Source: CAYVQU01 sp964453155
GTDB taxonomy: Bacteria > Chloroflexota > Anaerolineae > Anaerolineales > UBA11858
Length of the DNA stretch: 5,786 nucleotides
NCBI GenBank assembly: GCA_964453155.1
Contig: CAYVQU010000257.1
Span: forward strand, 1 to 5,786
Reading direction: 5' to 3'
The notes beneath the pieces are model-generated. The model had not been told where the DNA came from. It saw only the letters and a list, made by a program, of their open reading frames with translations, and ran no database searches. Each line of letters starts with the position of its first letter. Within the stretch, counting starts at the first letter, position 1. Both the position numbers and the translations under genes were made by a program. Shown here in pieces: positions 1 to 5,629 of this stretch.

Positions 1-57
1 ACTTTTGCTGTTTTGAGGAGGGTCTAGCACCCTTTTTGCAGTAGAGTCAACCAAGAA

Positions 58-387
58 TTGGGGATTATCGTGATCCAATCTTTTGGCGAAGTCAGCGAAG
101 CGAATCTCAAAGATTCAATCGCAAAAGTCACTCAGTTGGCTGGACAAGAAAAAATCGACAAAGTTTTGGTTGATGCGACCGAACAAGAAGCAATGCCGTC
201 TACGTTGGAGATATTTACCTTATTTTCGGGTTTTCCAAGCCACATCCAGGTTGCCGTCATCACGCATGAAACCCAGCCTACCAGACAAGATATCTATTTT
301 GCTGAAACCGTCGCGCAGAATCGGGGCAAACAAATCAAAATGTTTACAGCTCGCACGGCAGCGTTAGACTGGTTAAAAACGCAATAA
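58..387 (+). CDS. Small STAS/SpoIIAA-like hypothetical protein, start uncertain
   Basis: A protein of about 109 residues if translated from TTG at 58. Its pattern is a beta strand ending in a Gly-Glu-Val turn (residues about 10-12), an amphipathic helix, a strand with K-V-L-V-D-A (about 35-40), a second helix, an A-V-I strand, then R-G-K-Q-I-K-M-F and a closing A-L-D-W-L helix. This resembles the small STAS/SEC14-like (SpoIIAA-like) proteins that often end in a strand followed by A-L-x-W-L. The role is unknown; an anti-sigma antagonist type function is only a fold-level guess. The start is a problem. In-frame coding continues upstream of 58 (R-V-N-Q-E-L-G, typical of the family's first strand) to an in-frame TAG at 25-27, with no ATG, GTG or TTG between. 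A purine-rich GAGGAGGG lies at 15-22, too far from TTG 58 to serve it. The gene may start at TTG 58 or GTG 70, or its 5' end may be damaged or mis-sequenced. It ends at TAA 385-387 and converges on the methyltransferase. Confidence 0.6.
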   Translation: MGIIVIQSFGEVSEANLKDSIAKVTQLAGQEKIDKVLVDATEQEAMPSTLEIFTLFSGFPSHIQVAVITHETQPTRQDIYFAETVAQNRGKQIKMFTARTAALDWLKTQ

Positions 388-400
388 TACGCAGTCAAAA

Positions 401-452
401 TCAAACAAAAGCGGATGCCAAATTACAACAACCTGGCATCCGCTAATTTATT
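401..452. terminator. Bidirectional intrinsic terminator between convergent genes
   Basis: A perfect 10-bp inverted repeat, GCGGATGCCA at 411-420 and TGGCATCCGC at 434-443, encloses a 13-base loop. On the minus strand the stem is followed by TTTTGTTTGATTTT, a good U-rich tail that would end the methyltransferase transcript. On the plus strand the tail TAATTTATT is weaker but could end the small STAS-like gene. Its place between two convergent stop codons (387 and 476) supports a shared terminator. Confidence 0.78.
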
Positions 453-475
453 GTGCAAACGTTATCCGTTGGTAA

Positions 476-1372
476 CTACGCACGCCCCCGAAAATCATAA
501 ATTCCATCCACAATTGGCCACTCCGCACCACAGCCACCACAGATCAAGGCCTCATCCCCATCCATTGGCAAATCCGACTTACAAGCTGGGCAACGGAAAA
601 AACTTGGGTAGGGGTGGCGTGAATCACCCCCTACCGCGGTAGATTTTGTAAACACCGAGGGCGTCAACTGCCACCAATCCCCCGTCAACTGGGCCAACGA
701 ATCGAAAAATACCAATAAGTTCGTCGGCACCAATCGTTTTAGGAATCCAACTCTAAAATGCGAAACGGTCAACTGGCGCTGGAGATCAAAACCCGATTTT
801 TTTAGCCAGCCGCGCACCGCTTTAGGGTGGAAATCAAAATTAAGGGCCACGAATTCCACCGGCTCCAGGGTAAAGGGATTCCAATTTTGTCGTCGAAACA
901 AATACCGCAATATGGCTTTCAAATTCAATTTACTGGCAAATTCCAAGATAAACGTTCCCCCAGATTGAATCACACGCCGAATCTGCTCCAGGGCCTTAGT
1001 CGGTTCGGCAATATGATGCAGCACCCGGATCATTGTGGCCCCATCAAATAATCCATCCACAAACGGCAGGCGATACACATCTGCCGCGACATAGATATAA
1101 CGATCACTTTTCCCCAACCGGGCCTGGGCCTGCTGGATCTGGGTCAGGGAATAATCCATCAAAACCACGCGTTCATAGCCCTGGTAGCGCGGCGTATTTC
1201 GGCCCGCGCCCGCACCAATTTCCAACATCAGCTTACCGCTGGGGGGCAGCAGTCGCCGTAGCGCCACGGCCTCAGCACCATCTTCATAAGCCCGGCCGCC
1301 CGCGTCCCAAAACGTGGACTGGTAATCCGAGCCTTCATAATCACAAATGGGGGGATGATCCATATTCGTCAT
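476..1372 (-). CDS. Class I SAM-dependent methyltransferase with C-terminal Trm112-like zinc ribbon
   Basis: A 298-residue cytoplasmic protein predicted to transfer a methyl group from S-adenosylmethionine; the substrate cannot be read from sequence. Motif I is L-E-I-G-A-G-A-G (residues 50-57). An acidic strand end, V-L-M-D-Y-S, follows at about 70-75, and A-A-D-V-Y-R-L-P-F near 96-104 is the UbiE-like motif that positions the adenine. R-V-L-H-H-I (116-121) and G-G-T-F-I-L-E-F (138-145) complete the Rossmann methyltransferase fold. The last 40 residues are a zinc ribbon with paired cysteines C261/C264 and C278/C281, ending W-P-I-V-D-G-I-Y-D-F-R, the signature ending of Trm112/YbaR-like domains. 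I chose ATG 1372 (M-T-N-M-D-H-P-P). The frame extends upstream to a TTG at 1432, but those extra 20 residues look like non-coding sequence. ATG at 1363 is an equally possible start, and neither has a clear Shine-Dalgarno. The gene is divergent from the Rrf2 regulator. Family certain, target unknown. Confidence 0.93.
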   Translation of the reverse strand: MTNMDHPPICDYEGSDYQSTFWDAGGRAYEDGAEAVALRRLLPPSGKLMLEIGAGAGRNTPRYQGYERVVLMDYSLTQIQQAQARLGKSDRYIYVAADVYRLPFVDGLFDGATMIRVLHHIAEPTKALEQIRRVIQSGGTFILEFASKLNLKAILRYLFRRQNWNPFTLEPVEFVALNFDFHPKAVRGWLKKSGFDLQRQLTVSHFRVGFLKRLVPTNLLVFFDSLAQLTGDWWQLTPSVFTKSTAVGGDSRHPYPSFFRCPACKSDLPMDGDEALICGGCGAEWPIVDGIYDFRGRA

Positions 1373-1537
1373 AGCGGCCGCAATCTTACCACATCTTACA
1401 AATTTGCCTCGAAAGCAGAAACCAAACCGCAAATTTCGGAAACCAAGCTCATTCCAAAACTTCGTTCAAACTGAAATTTGCCATAGATGGTGGTTACACA
1501 GTTTTTCCTAAAATCACCCCCAAACCACCCAACCCAC

Positions 1538-1566
1538 TTGCCAATTGGACAAAAATGCCCTAAAAT
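1538..1566 (+). promoter_or_regulatory. Sigma-70-type promoter of the Rrf2 gene
   Basis: A -35 box TTGCCA (1538-1543) and a -10 box TAAAAT (1561-1566) are separated by 17 bases, each matching the consensus at five of six positions. Transcription would start near 1573, leaving a leader of about 50 bases before the ATG. The -35 region overlaps a near-palindrome, TTGCCAATTGGACAA (1538-1552), and a further dyad lies just downstream of the predicted start site, so autoregulation is plausible. Confidence 0.6.
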
Positions 1567-1575
1567 AATGGAGAT

Positions 1576-1606
1576 AATTCCTATCCATATAACCAAATAT
1601 GGGATT
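1576..1606. promoter_or_regulatory. Operator-like nested dyad in the Rrf2 leader
   Basis: Two nested dyads lie between the predicted start site and the Rrf2 ribosome site. The inner one is perfect: CCATAT (1585-1590), six bases, ATATGG (1597-1602). The outer one is imperfect: AATTCC (1576-1581) against GGGATT (1601-1606). AT-rich dyads of this size at their own promoters are typical targets of Rrf2-family repressors, so this is a candidate autoregulatory operator. Binding is inferred only from position and symmetry. Confidence 0.38.
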
Positions 1607-1623
1607 GAGCAAGGAGAATTTCC

Positions 1624-2022
1624 ATGCAGGTTACTCGTCAAGCAGATTACGCCGTGCGCGCGGTTTACTATTTAGCAACCTTAGGTTCCGATAAACGGGC
1701 TTCTACCAGCCAGATTGCCAAAGAGCAACATATTCCGCCCTCTTTTTTGGCCAAGATTATTTCTCAACTTTCCGTGGCCGGATTATTACACACTTCGCGC
1801 GGTGCGCGCGGGGGTGTAACTTTGGCACGTGAGCCCCAAGATATCACAATGCTGGATGTCGTCGAAGCAATCGATGGCCCCATTTTGCTCAATGAGTGCG
1901 TCGAAAACACACATGGATGCAATTTCGATCAAGAGTGCCCCATGCGCGCTTTATGGTGCGAGATTCAAGATGATCTGGTCGGCCGTCTGAAAGGCACCAC
2001 CTTTTCTGACTTTGTAAAGTAA
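1624..2022 (+). CDS. Rrf2-family transcriptional regulator, probable Fe-S sensor
   Basis: A 132-residue winged-helix DNA-binding protein of the Rrf2 family (IscR, NsrR, CymR, RsrR), of normal family length. The N-terminus M-Q-V-T-R-Q-A-D-Y-A-V-R-A is the conserved first helix. The helix-turn-helix covers about residues 27-52 (S-T-S-Q-I-A-K ... P-P-S-F-L-A-K-I-I-S-Q-L), and the wing is S-R-G-A-R-G-G-V-T-L-A (58-68). A sensing loop holds C92, C99 and C105, where IscR and NsrR bind a [2Fe-2S] or [4Fe-4S] cluster; the spacing here is Cys-x6-Cys-x5-Cys, one residue longer in the first interval than I recall for IscR. A fourth cysteine, C112, lies just beyond. The gene starts at ATG 1624 with AAGGAG at 1611-1616, seven bases upstream, has its own promoter and ends at a strong terminator, so it is probably monocistronic. 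No iron-sulfur assembly, cysteine or nitrosative-stress genes are adjacent, so the signal (cluster status, NO or redox) is not assigned. Confidence 0.93.
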   Translation: MQVTRQADYAVRAVYYLATLGSDKRASTSQIAKEQHIPPSFLAKIISQLSVAGLLHTSRGARGGVTLAREPQDITMLDVVEAIDGPILLNECVENTHGCNFDQECPMRALWCEIQDDLVGRLKGTTFSDFVK

Positions 2023-2044
2023 CCCTTTCTAAATTACATTCCAG

Positions 2045-2082
2045 ACGAATCCTGCCTCTCCGGTAGGATTCGTTTTTCGTTT
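2045..2082 (+). terminator. Intrinsic terminator of the Rrf2 gene
   Basis: ACGAATCCTGCC (2045-2056) pairs with GGTAGGATTCGT (2062-2073) as a 12-bp stem with one G-U pair and a five-base loop. TTTTTCGTTT follows (2073-2082). It begins 22 bases after the stop codon. Confidence 0.9.
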
Positions 2083-2170
2083 AACACCTTGCAAACTTCC
2101 TGGGATACTCATATTGATTTGAAAACATCGGGTAAAATGGGAGAAACTACTCGCTTTTAGAGCATAGCTC

Positions 2171-2282
2171 ATGTTACGCACGATATGCAAAAATGAGCCA
2201 GAAAATTCACCCTACGATACAGCCTTACAGGTCTACTCAGGCCTGTCCTGAGCCTGTCGAAGGGATGCTGGTTGCGTAACAT
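2171..2282. repeat. 112-bp MITE-like element with perfect terminal inverted repeats
   Basis: ATGTTACGCA (2171-2180) and TGCGTAACAT (2273-2282) form a perfect 10-bp inverted repeat bounding 112 bases with no coding capacity. The interior holds a second inverted pair near the left end, GCTCAT (2167-2172, partly outside) with ATGAGC (2193-2198), and the repeat-like hairpin at 2236-2264. Short non-coding DNA with matched transposon-like ends is the definition of a miniature inverted-repeat element, but no clear target-site duplication is visible and a single copy cannot prove mobility. It lies between the Rrf2 terminator and the lipoprotein gene, its right end 39 bases before that ATG. It occupies most of the roughly 240-base gene-free stretch after the terminator. 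Confidence 0.55.
2236..2264. repeat. Dispersed-repeat-like hairpin with duplicated GCCTGTC
   Basis: CTCAGG (2236-2241) and CCTGAG (2247-2252) form a 6-bp stem around a five-base loop. GCCTGTC occurs twice, at 2241-2247 and 2252-2258, and GAAGGG follows. From memory, this string (CCTGTCCTGAGC followed by TGTCGAAGG) recurs as a short dispersed intergenic repeat in several bacterial genomes. It lies inside the larger MITE-like element. Confidence 0.45.
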
Positions 2283-2300
2283 CAAACAATTACATAAAGT
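2272..2300 (+). promoter_or_regulatory. Possible weak promoter for the lipoprotein-PFK pair
   Basis: TTGCGT (2272-2277) and TAAAGT (2295-2300), 17 bases apart, partly match sigma-70 boxes (three and four of six). The start would be near 2307, just ahead of the lipoprotein ribosome site. The -35 hexamer falls within the right inverted repeat of the MITE-like element, so the repeat may have supplied part of the promoter. A poorer alternative is TTGCAA (2089-2094) with TATTGA (2112-2117). Neither is strong. Confidence 0.22.
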
Positions 2301-2321
2301 TCAAATCATGGAGTCTCTGGC

Positions 2322-3224
2322 ATGAATTCAAGCAAAGTCGTGGCCGTAGCCTTGGTCTTATGCATGGCTATACTTGTGATGGTCGGCTGTACCGCGAACG
2401 AACCCGAGCAGGCTAGCGGGCCGCCAGAAGCGGAGATCATTCCGGCAACGCTGACGGCCATCCCCCCAACGTCAACTCCGGAACCAACACCGACACCCAC
2501 CCCCCCAGCAGCCGCAGCTTGTGAAAATCCACTTTACCCCCTCCTGGTTGACAATCAATGGGTTTACCGCACTTCCGCCGAAGGTGAAACAACCGAATTA
2601 TCCATTTCGGTGAGTGAGACTGATGATCAAGCAGCCAAACTGAATATTCTGTTCAGCGATTCTGGCGTTGTCACCGACAGTGGCGTTCAGTGTCAGGAAG
2701 GTGCCATTTTAAACTTCCCGACTACGGGGCTCGCCTTTATCTTAGGTGGCGTAGATGGGGGGCTTGATCTCGAGTATATTTCCGGGGTCTTTGCACCGGC
2801 TGAAGCTGATTTTATTGCCAAGAATTGGATCCACGAATGGGAAACCGCTTACGTTGCTAATGGCGAGTTTAGTTTCGAGGATGAGGGCGATAAACTAACA
2901 GCCACCGTGATCGACACTCCCGTAAACATGCATTGGACCGCCGACGGCACCCGTGAGACCATTACTGTCGCCGGGGGAACATTTACAGATGCAACCAAAA
3001 TTAGGCGCGAAATGATCATGGAACTCACCATGACCCTTGAAAGCGAAGGCGATCAGGAGACCATCGAAACAACCCTAACAATCTATACAACCCAATGGTA
3101 CGCCTTGGGAACCGGATTAATAAAACAACAAGCGGACCGCGCCAGCGTTACCCTGTTTGGCGCTAAATTCCCCATTGAGGTCGAGGGTAGTATGGAGTTA
3201 GTTGCATTCTATCCGGCCCCTTAG
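2322..3224 (+). CDS. Secreted lipoprotein with Thr-Pro linker and beta-rich domain
   Basis: A 300-residue protein of unknown function. Residues 1-22 form a lipoprotein signal: a Lys near the N-terminus, a hydrophobic core (V-V-A-V-A-L-V-L-C-M-A-I-L-V) and the lipobox M-V-G-C with C23 as lipidation site. The mature protein should be anchored on the outer face of the cytoplasmic membrane. Residues about 36-66 are a low-complexity Pro/Thr tether ending T-P-E-P-T-P-T-P-T-P-P, a style frequent in Chloroflexi surface proteins. The rest (67-300) is predicted mostly beta. It opens N-P-L-Y-P-L-L-V-D-N-Q-W-V-Y-R, a pattern seen in uncharacterised extracellular beta domains. Near the end come T-V-A-G-G-T-F-T-D-A (215-224) and W-Y-A-L-G-T-G-L-I-K (259-268), as in proteins with a repeated G-T-F / G-x-G-L-x-K layout. 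C67 and C124 could form a disulfide. ATG 2322 follows GGAG (2310-2313) by eight bases. The PFK gene starts 54 bases downstream with no terminator between, so the two are probably co-transcribed. Confidence 0.87.
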   Translation: MNSSKVVAVALVLCMAILVMVGCTANEPEQASGPPEAEIIPATLTAIPPTSTPEPTPTPTPPAAAACENPLYPLLVDNQWVYRTSAEGETTELSISVSETDDQAAKLNILFSDSGVVTDSGVQCQEGAILNFPTTGLAFILGGVDGGLDLEYISGVFAPAEADFIAKNWIHEWETAYVANGEFSFEDEGDKLTATVIDTPVNMHWTADGTRETITVAGGTFTDATKIRREMIMELTMTLESEGDQETIETTLTIYTTQWYALGTGLIKQQADRASVTLFGAKFPIEVEGSMELVAFYPAP

Positions 3225-3270
3225 AAAGCTTTGGGGCACTCCTGCAAAATTGAAGTCCGAAATAGTGATA

Positions 3271-3275
3271 GAGGA
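3271..3275 (+). promoter_or_regulatory. Ribosome binding site fixing the PFK start
   Basis: GAGGA lies immediately before AAC-ATG, so ATG 3279 is the likely start although the spacing is short. The same frame is open from a TTG at 3231, but those 16 extra residues match nothing in the family and have no ribosome site, whereas M-T-I-K-N-L-A-V-F-T-S-G-G-D begins just where the PFK fold begins. Confidence 0.65.
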
Positions 3276-3278
3276 AAC

Positions 3279-5501
3279 ATGACGATAAAAAACTTAGCCG
3301 TATTTACCAGCGGTGGTGATGCCCAGGGCATGAACGCCGCCGTTCGCTCTGTAATTCGAACCGCGATCGACCGCGGGCTGGAAGTGTATGCCATTTATGA
3401 GGGTTACCAGGGGTTGGTTGATGGTGGTAATAACATCCGTAAAATGGATTGGGACTCCGTCGGTGGTATTCTCCAACGGGGCGGAACGGTGATCGGGTCA
3501 GCCCGGTGTGCCGAGTTTCGCACGCGGGAAGGACGGTTGGTGGCCGCCAAAAATATGATCGACCGCGGCATTGATGGGTTAGTCGTTATCGGTGGCGATG
3601 GATCCCTAACTGGGGCTAATTTATTCCGCCAGGAATGGCCTGGTCTGGTCGCGGAGTTAGCCGAAAAAGGTGAGATTTCGGCTGAACAGGCCGCCGAATA
3701 TCCCAATTTGTTGATCGTCGGGTTGGTGGGATCCATTGACAACGACTTTTTTGGCACCGACATGACCATCGGCACCGATTCTGCTCTCCATCGGATTGTG
3801 GAAGCGGTGGATGCGATCACCAGCACGGCCGCCAGCCACCAACGAACTTTCGTCGTAAAAGTCATGGGACGGAACTGTGGCTATCTGGCACTCATGAGTG
3901 CCCTGGCCTGTGGCGCTGATTGGGTCCTCATCCCCGAGAATCCCCCCGATGTGGCCAACTGGAAAGAGGTCATGGCTGACCGACTGCTGGCTGGCCGCCA
4001 GGCTGGCAAACGCGACAGCATTGTCATCATGGCAGAGGGGGCTAAAGATCGTGAAGGGCAATACATCGGTAGTTCTGATGTCCGTGCCGCGCTTGAGAAG
4101 CGCCTGGGTGAAGAAGTACGGGTTACAGTTTTAGGGCATGTACAGCGCGGCGGCAAACCCAGCACCTTTGACCGCAACTTAGGAACCCTGCTAGGGCATG
4201 CGGCCGTCGATGCCATCATCGCGGCCAAACCCGAGGATGAACCCCTCCAAATCGGTTTCAAGGGCAACCGCATCACCAGCCTACCCCTGATGGAATGTGT
4301 CGAACAAACGCAAGCGGTTGCCAAGGCCATTGAGGCCAAAGACTATAAATTGGCCATGGAACTCCGCAGCTCAAGCTTTACTGATGCTTATCGGACCCTG
4401 CTCACAATGGTCAGGGCGTACCCACATCCACCAGCTCCTGGCAAGAAGCTTTTCAGGATCGGGGTAATGAACGTCGGTGCACCGGCCCCTGGGATGAACA
4501 CGGCCTCCCGCGCTGTGGCCCGCTTGGGCATCGATGAAGGGCACACGATCCTTGGGATTCACAACGGCTTTGAGGGGTTAGCGGATGGAGAAGTCGAAGA
4601 ACTCCATTGGATGAGCATGAGCGGTTGGGCCTCCCGGGGTGGTTCTGAGCTTGGTACCAGCCGTCTGGTTCCCAAGGGCAGCGATCTCTATAATATTGCC
4701 CGCAATCTCGAAGTCCACCAAGTTGACGCTTTGTTGGTAATTGGTGGTTGGAACGGTTATGAAGGCGTGTACAAACTTTATAATGAACGTCAAAACTTCC
4801 CCGCCTTCAATCTGCCGATGATTTGTCTCCCAGCATCCATCAACAATAACCTCCCCGGCTCTGAACTCAGCATTGGGGCCGACACGGCGTTGAACAACAT
4901 TGTCGAGGCGGTCGATAAAATCAAACAATCCGCGGTGGCCACTCGACGGTGTTTTGTGGTCGAAGTCATGGGCCATTGGTGTGGCTATCTAGCCCTGATG
5001 GGCGGGTTGGCTACCGGAGCAGAGAAAGTCTATCTGAATGAAGAAGGCGTTACCCTCGAAAACCTACGCGCGGATGTTCAAATGCTGAGTAAAGGCTTTG
5101 AGGCCGGTAAACGCCTGGGCTTAATGATCCGTAACGAATATGCCAATGATATTTACAGTACCGGTTTCATGTGCGCGCTCTTTGAGGAAGAGGGCCGTGA
5201 TCTTTTTGATGTTCGACCGGCGATTTTAGGCCACCAACAACAAGGTGGTGATCCCTCGCCCTTTGACCGCATTCAGGCTACTCGCCTCGGACGGCTCTGC
5301 TTAGAGTATCTGATTGAAGCCTGCGAAGAAGAAACGGATGTTTGTTCCTTTATTGGTCTGCAAAGCGGAAAATATCAGTACCATGACATGCGCGATTTCC
5401 ACCGCATGATCGATCTGGAACACCAGCGGCCCCGCAAACAGTGGTGGATGGGATTGCGTGAAATCGCCAGCCTGATGGCTAAGAACGACCCTGAGGATTA
5501 A
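3279..5501 (+). CDS. Tandem two-domain 6-phosphofructokinase, eukaryotic PFK-1 type
   Basis: A 740-residue cytosolic enzyme predicted to phosphorylate fructose 6-phosphate with ATP, the committed step of glycolysis. Ordinary bacterial PfkA has about 320 residues; this has two fused PFK domains (about 1-385 and 389-740), as in animal and fungal PFK-1. The N-half is catalytic: T-S-G-G-D-A-Q-G-M-N (10-19), G-G-D-G-S (105-109), G-S-I-D-N-D (151-156, catalytic base D154), R189, M-G-R-N (196-199), A-E-G (252-254), R281 and G-H-V-Q-R-G-G (286-292). Gly108 in GGDGS and Gly151 before S-I-D-N-D indicate ATP rather than pyrophosphate. The C-half has lost catalysis: G-G-W-N-G (489-493) replaces GGDGS, A-S-I-N-N-N (519-524) replaces GSIDND, and G-H-Q-Q-Q-G-G (651-657) lacks the Arg. 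It keeps R462, R557, E620, R646 and H652, which line a sugar-phosphate pocket. The C-terminal D-L-E-H-Q-R-P-R-K-Q-W-W (712-723) matches the end of animal PFK-1. The frame is intact and ends at TAA 5499-5501. Probably in an operon with the upstream lipoprotein. Confidence 0.96.
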   Translation: MTIKNLAVFTSGGDAQGMNAAVRSVIRTAIDRGLEVYAIYEGYQGLVDGGNNIRKMDWDSVGGILQRGGTVIGSARCAEFRTREGRLVAAKNMIDRGIDGLVVIGGDGSLTGANLFRQEWPGLVAELAEKGEISAEQAAEYPNLLIVGLVGSIDNDFFGTDMTIGTDSALHRIVEAVDAITSTAASHQRTFVVKVMGRNCGYLALMSALACGADWVLIPENPPDVANWKEVMADRLLAGRQAGKRDSIVIMAEGAKDREGQYIGSSDVRAALEKRLGEEVRVTVLGHVQRGGKPSTFDRNLGTLLGHAAVDAIIAAKPEDEPLQIGFKGNRITSLPLMECVEQTQAVAKAIEAKDYKLAMELRSSSFTDAYRTLLTMVRAYPHPPAPGKKLFRIGVMNVGAPAPGMNTASRAVARLGIDEGHTILGIHNGFEGLADGEVEELHWMSMSGWASRGGSELGTSRLVPKGSDLYNIARNLEVHQVDALLVIGGWNGYEGVYKLYNERQNFPAFNLPMICLPASINNNLPGSELSIGADTALNNIVEAVDKIKQSAVATRRCFVVEVMGHWCGYLALMGGLATGAEKVYLNEEGVTLENLRADVQMLSKGFEAGKRLGLMIRNEYANDIYSTGFMCALFEEEGRDLFDVRPAILGHQQQGGDPSPFDRIQATRLGRLCLEYLIEACEEETDVCSFIGLQSGKYQYHDMRDFHRMIDLEHQRPRKQWWMGLREIASLMAKNDPED

Positions 5502-5510
5502 ATGCCGAAT

Positions 5511-5543
5511 AGACCTGGAAGGTTTAGAAAACCCTCCAGGTCT
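5511..5543. other. Stem-loop just after the PFK gene
   Basis: AGACCTGGA (5511-5519) pairs perfectly with TCCAGGTCT (5535-5543). After one A-C mismatch the stem continues with GGTTT (5521-5525) against AAACC (5529-5533), giving 14 pairs and a three-base loop. It starts 10 bases after the stop codon. No T-run follows on either strand, so it is not itself a standard intrinsic terminator. It could protect the 3' end of the mRNA or assist the terminator immediately downstream. Confidence 0.6.
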
Positions 5544-5552
5544 CAAAAACAT

Positions 5553-5598
5553 AAAAAACATCCTGTGGGATTGAACCTACAGGATGTTTTTTTTATTT
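5553..5598. terminator. Strong bidirectional intrinsic terminator after PFK
   Basis: AAAAAACATCCTGT (5553-5566) pairs with ACAGGATGTTTTTT (5579-5592), extended inward by three more pairs (5567-5569 with 5576-5578, one of them G-U) to about 17 bp with a six-base loop. The plus strand continues as an eight-T run (5587-5594) then ATTT. The A-run on the left arm makes it usable from the minus strand too. It should end the lipoprotein-PFK transcript. Confidence 0.92.
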
Positions 5599-5629
5599 CG
5601 GAGTGACAGGTGATATTTAGTCATTTCCC

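Noticed and set aside
15..37. Small hairpin AGGGT-ctagc-ACCCT followed by T-run, as terminator of an upstream gene
   Set aside because: The strict stem is only five pairs and the same bases can be read as a Shine-Dalgarno; the upstream gene is outside the window, so neither reading can be supported.
415..642. Plus-strand open frame of 75 codons
   Set aside because: It overlaps the terminator and is antisense to the zinc-ribbon end of the methyltransferase; its His/Pro-rich product is a shadow of that gene.
1373..1432. Upstream TTG start for the methyltransferase giving 20 extra residues
   Set aside because: The extension reads like translated intergenic DNA and the ATG at 1372 or 1363 matches where the conserved protein begins.
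1624..2022. Assignment as IscR or NsrR by name
   Set aside because: The cysteine spacing differs by one residue from what I recall of IscR and there are no marker genes nearby, so only the family is called.
3231..3278. Upstream TTG start for the PFK giving 16 extra residues
   Set aside because: There is no ribosome site before it and the residues do not resemble the family, whereas ATG 3279 has GAGGA upstream and begins exactly at the first PFK strand.
3294..4976. Several minus-strand open frames of 60-153 codons inside PFK
   Set aside because: They are antisense shadows of a strongly conserved gene and none has a recognisable domain or ribosome site.
3279..5501. Pyrophosphate-dependent PFK
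   Set aside because: PPi enzymes carry G-G-D-D and a Lys before T-I-D-N-D; here the sequence is G-G-D-G-S and Gly before S-I-D-N-D, which indicates ATP.
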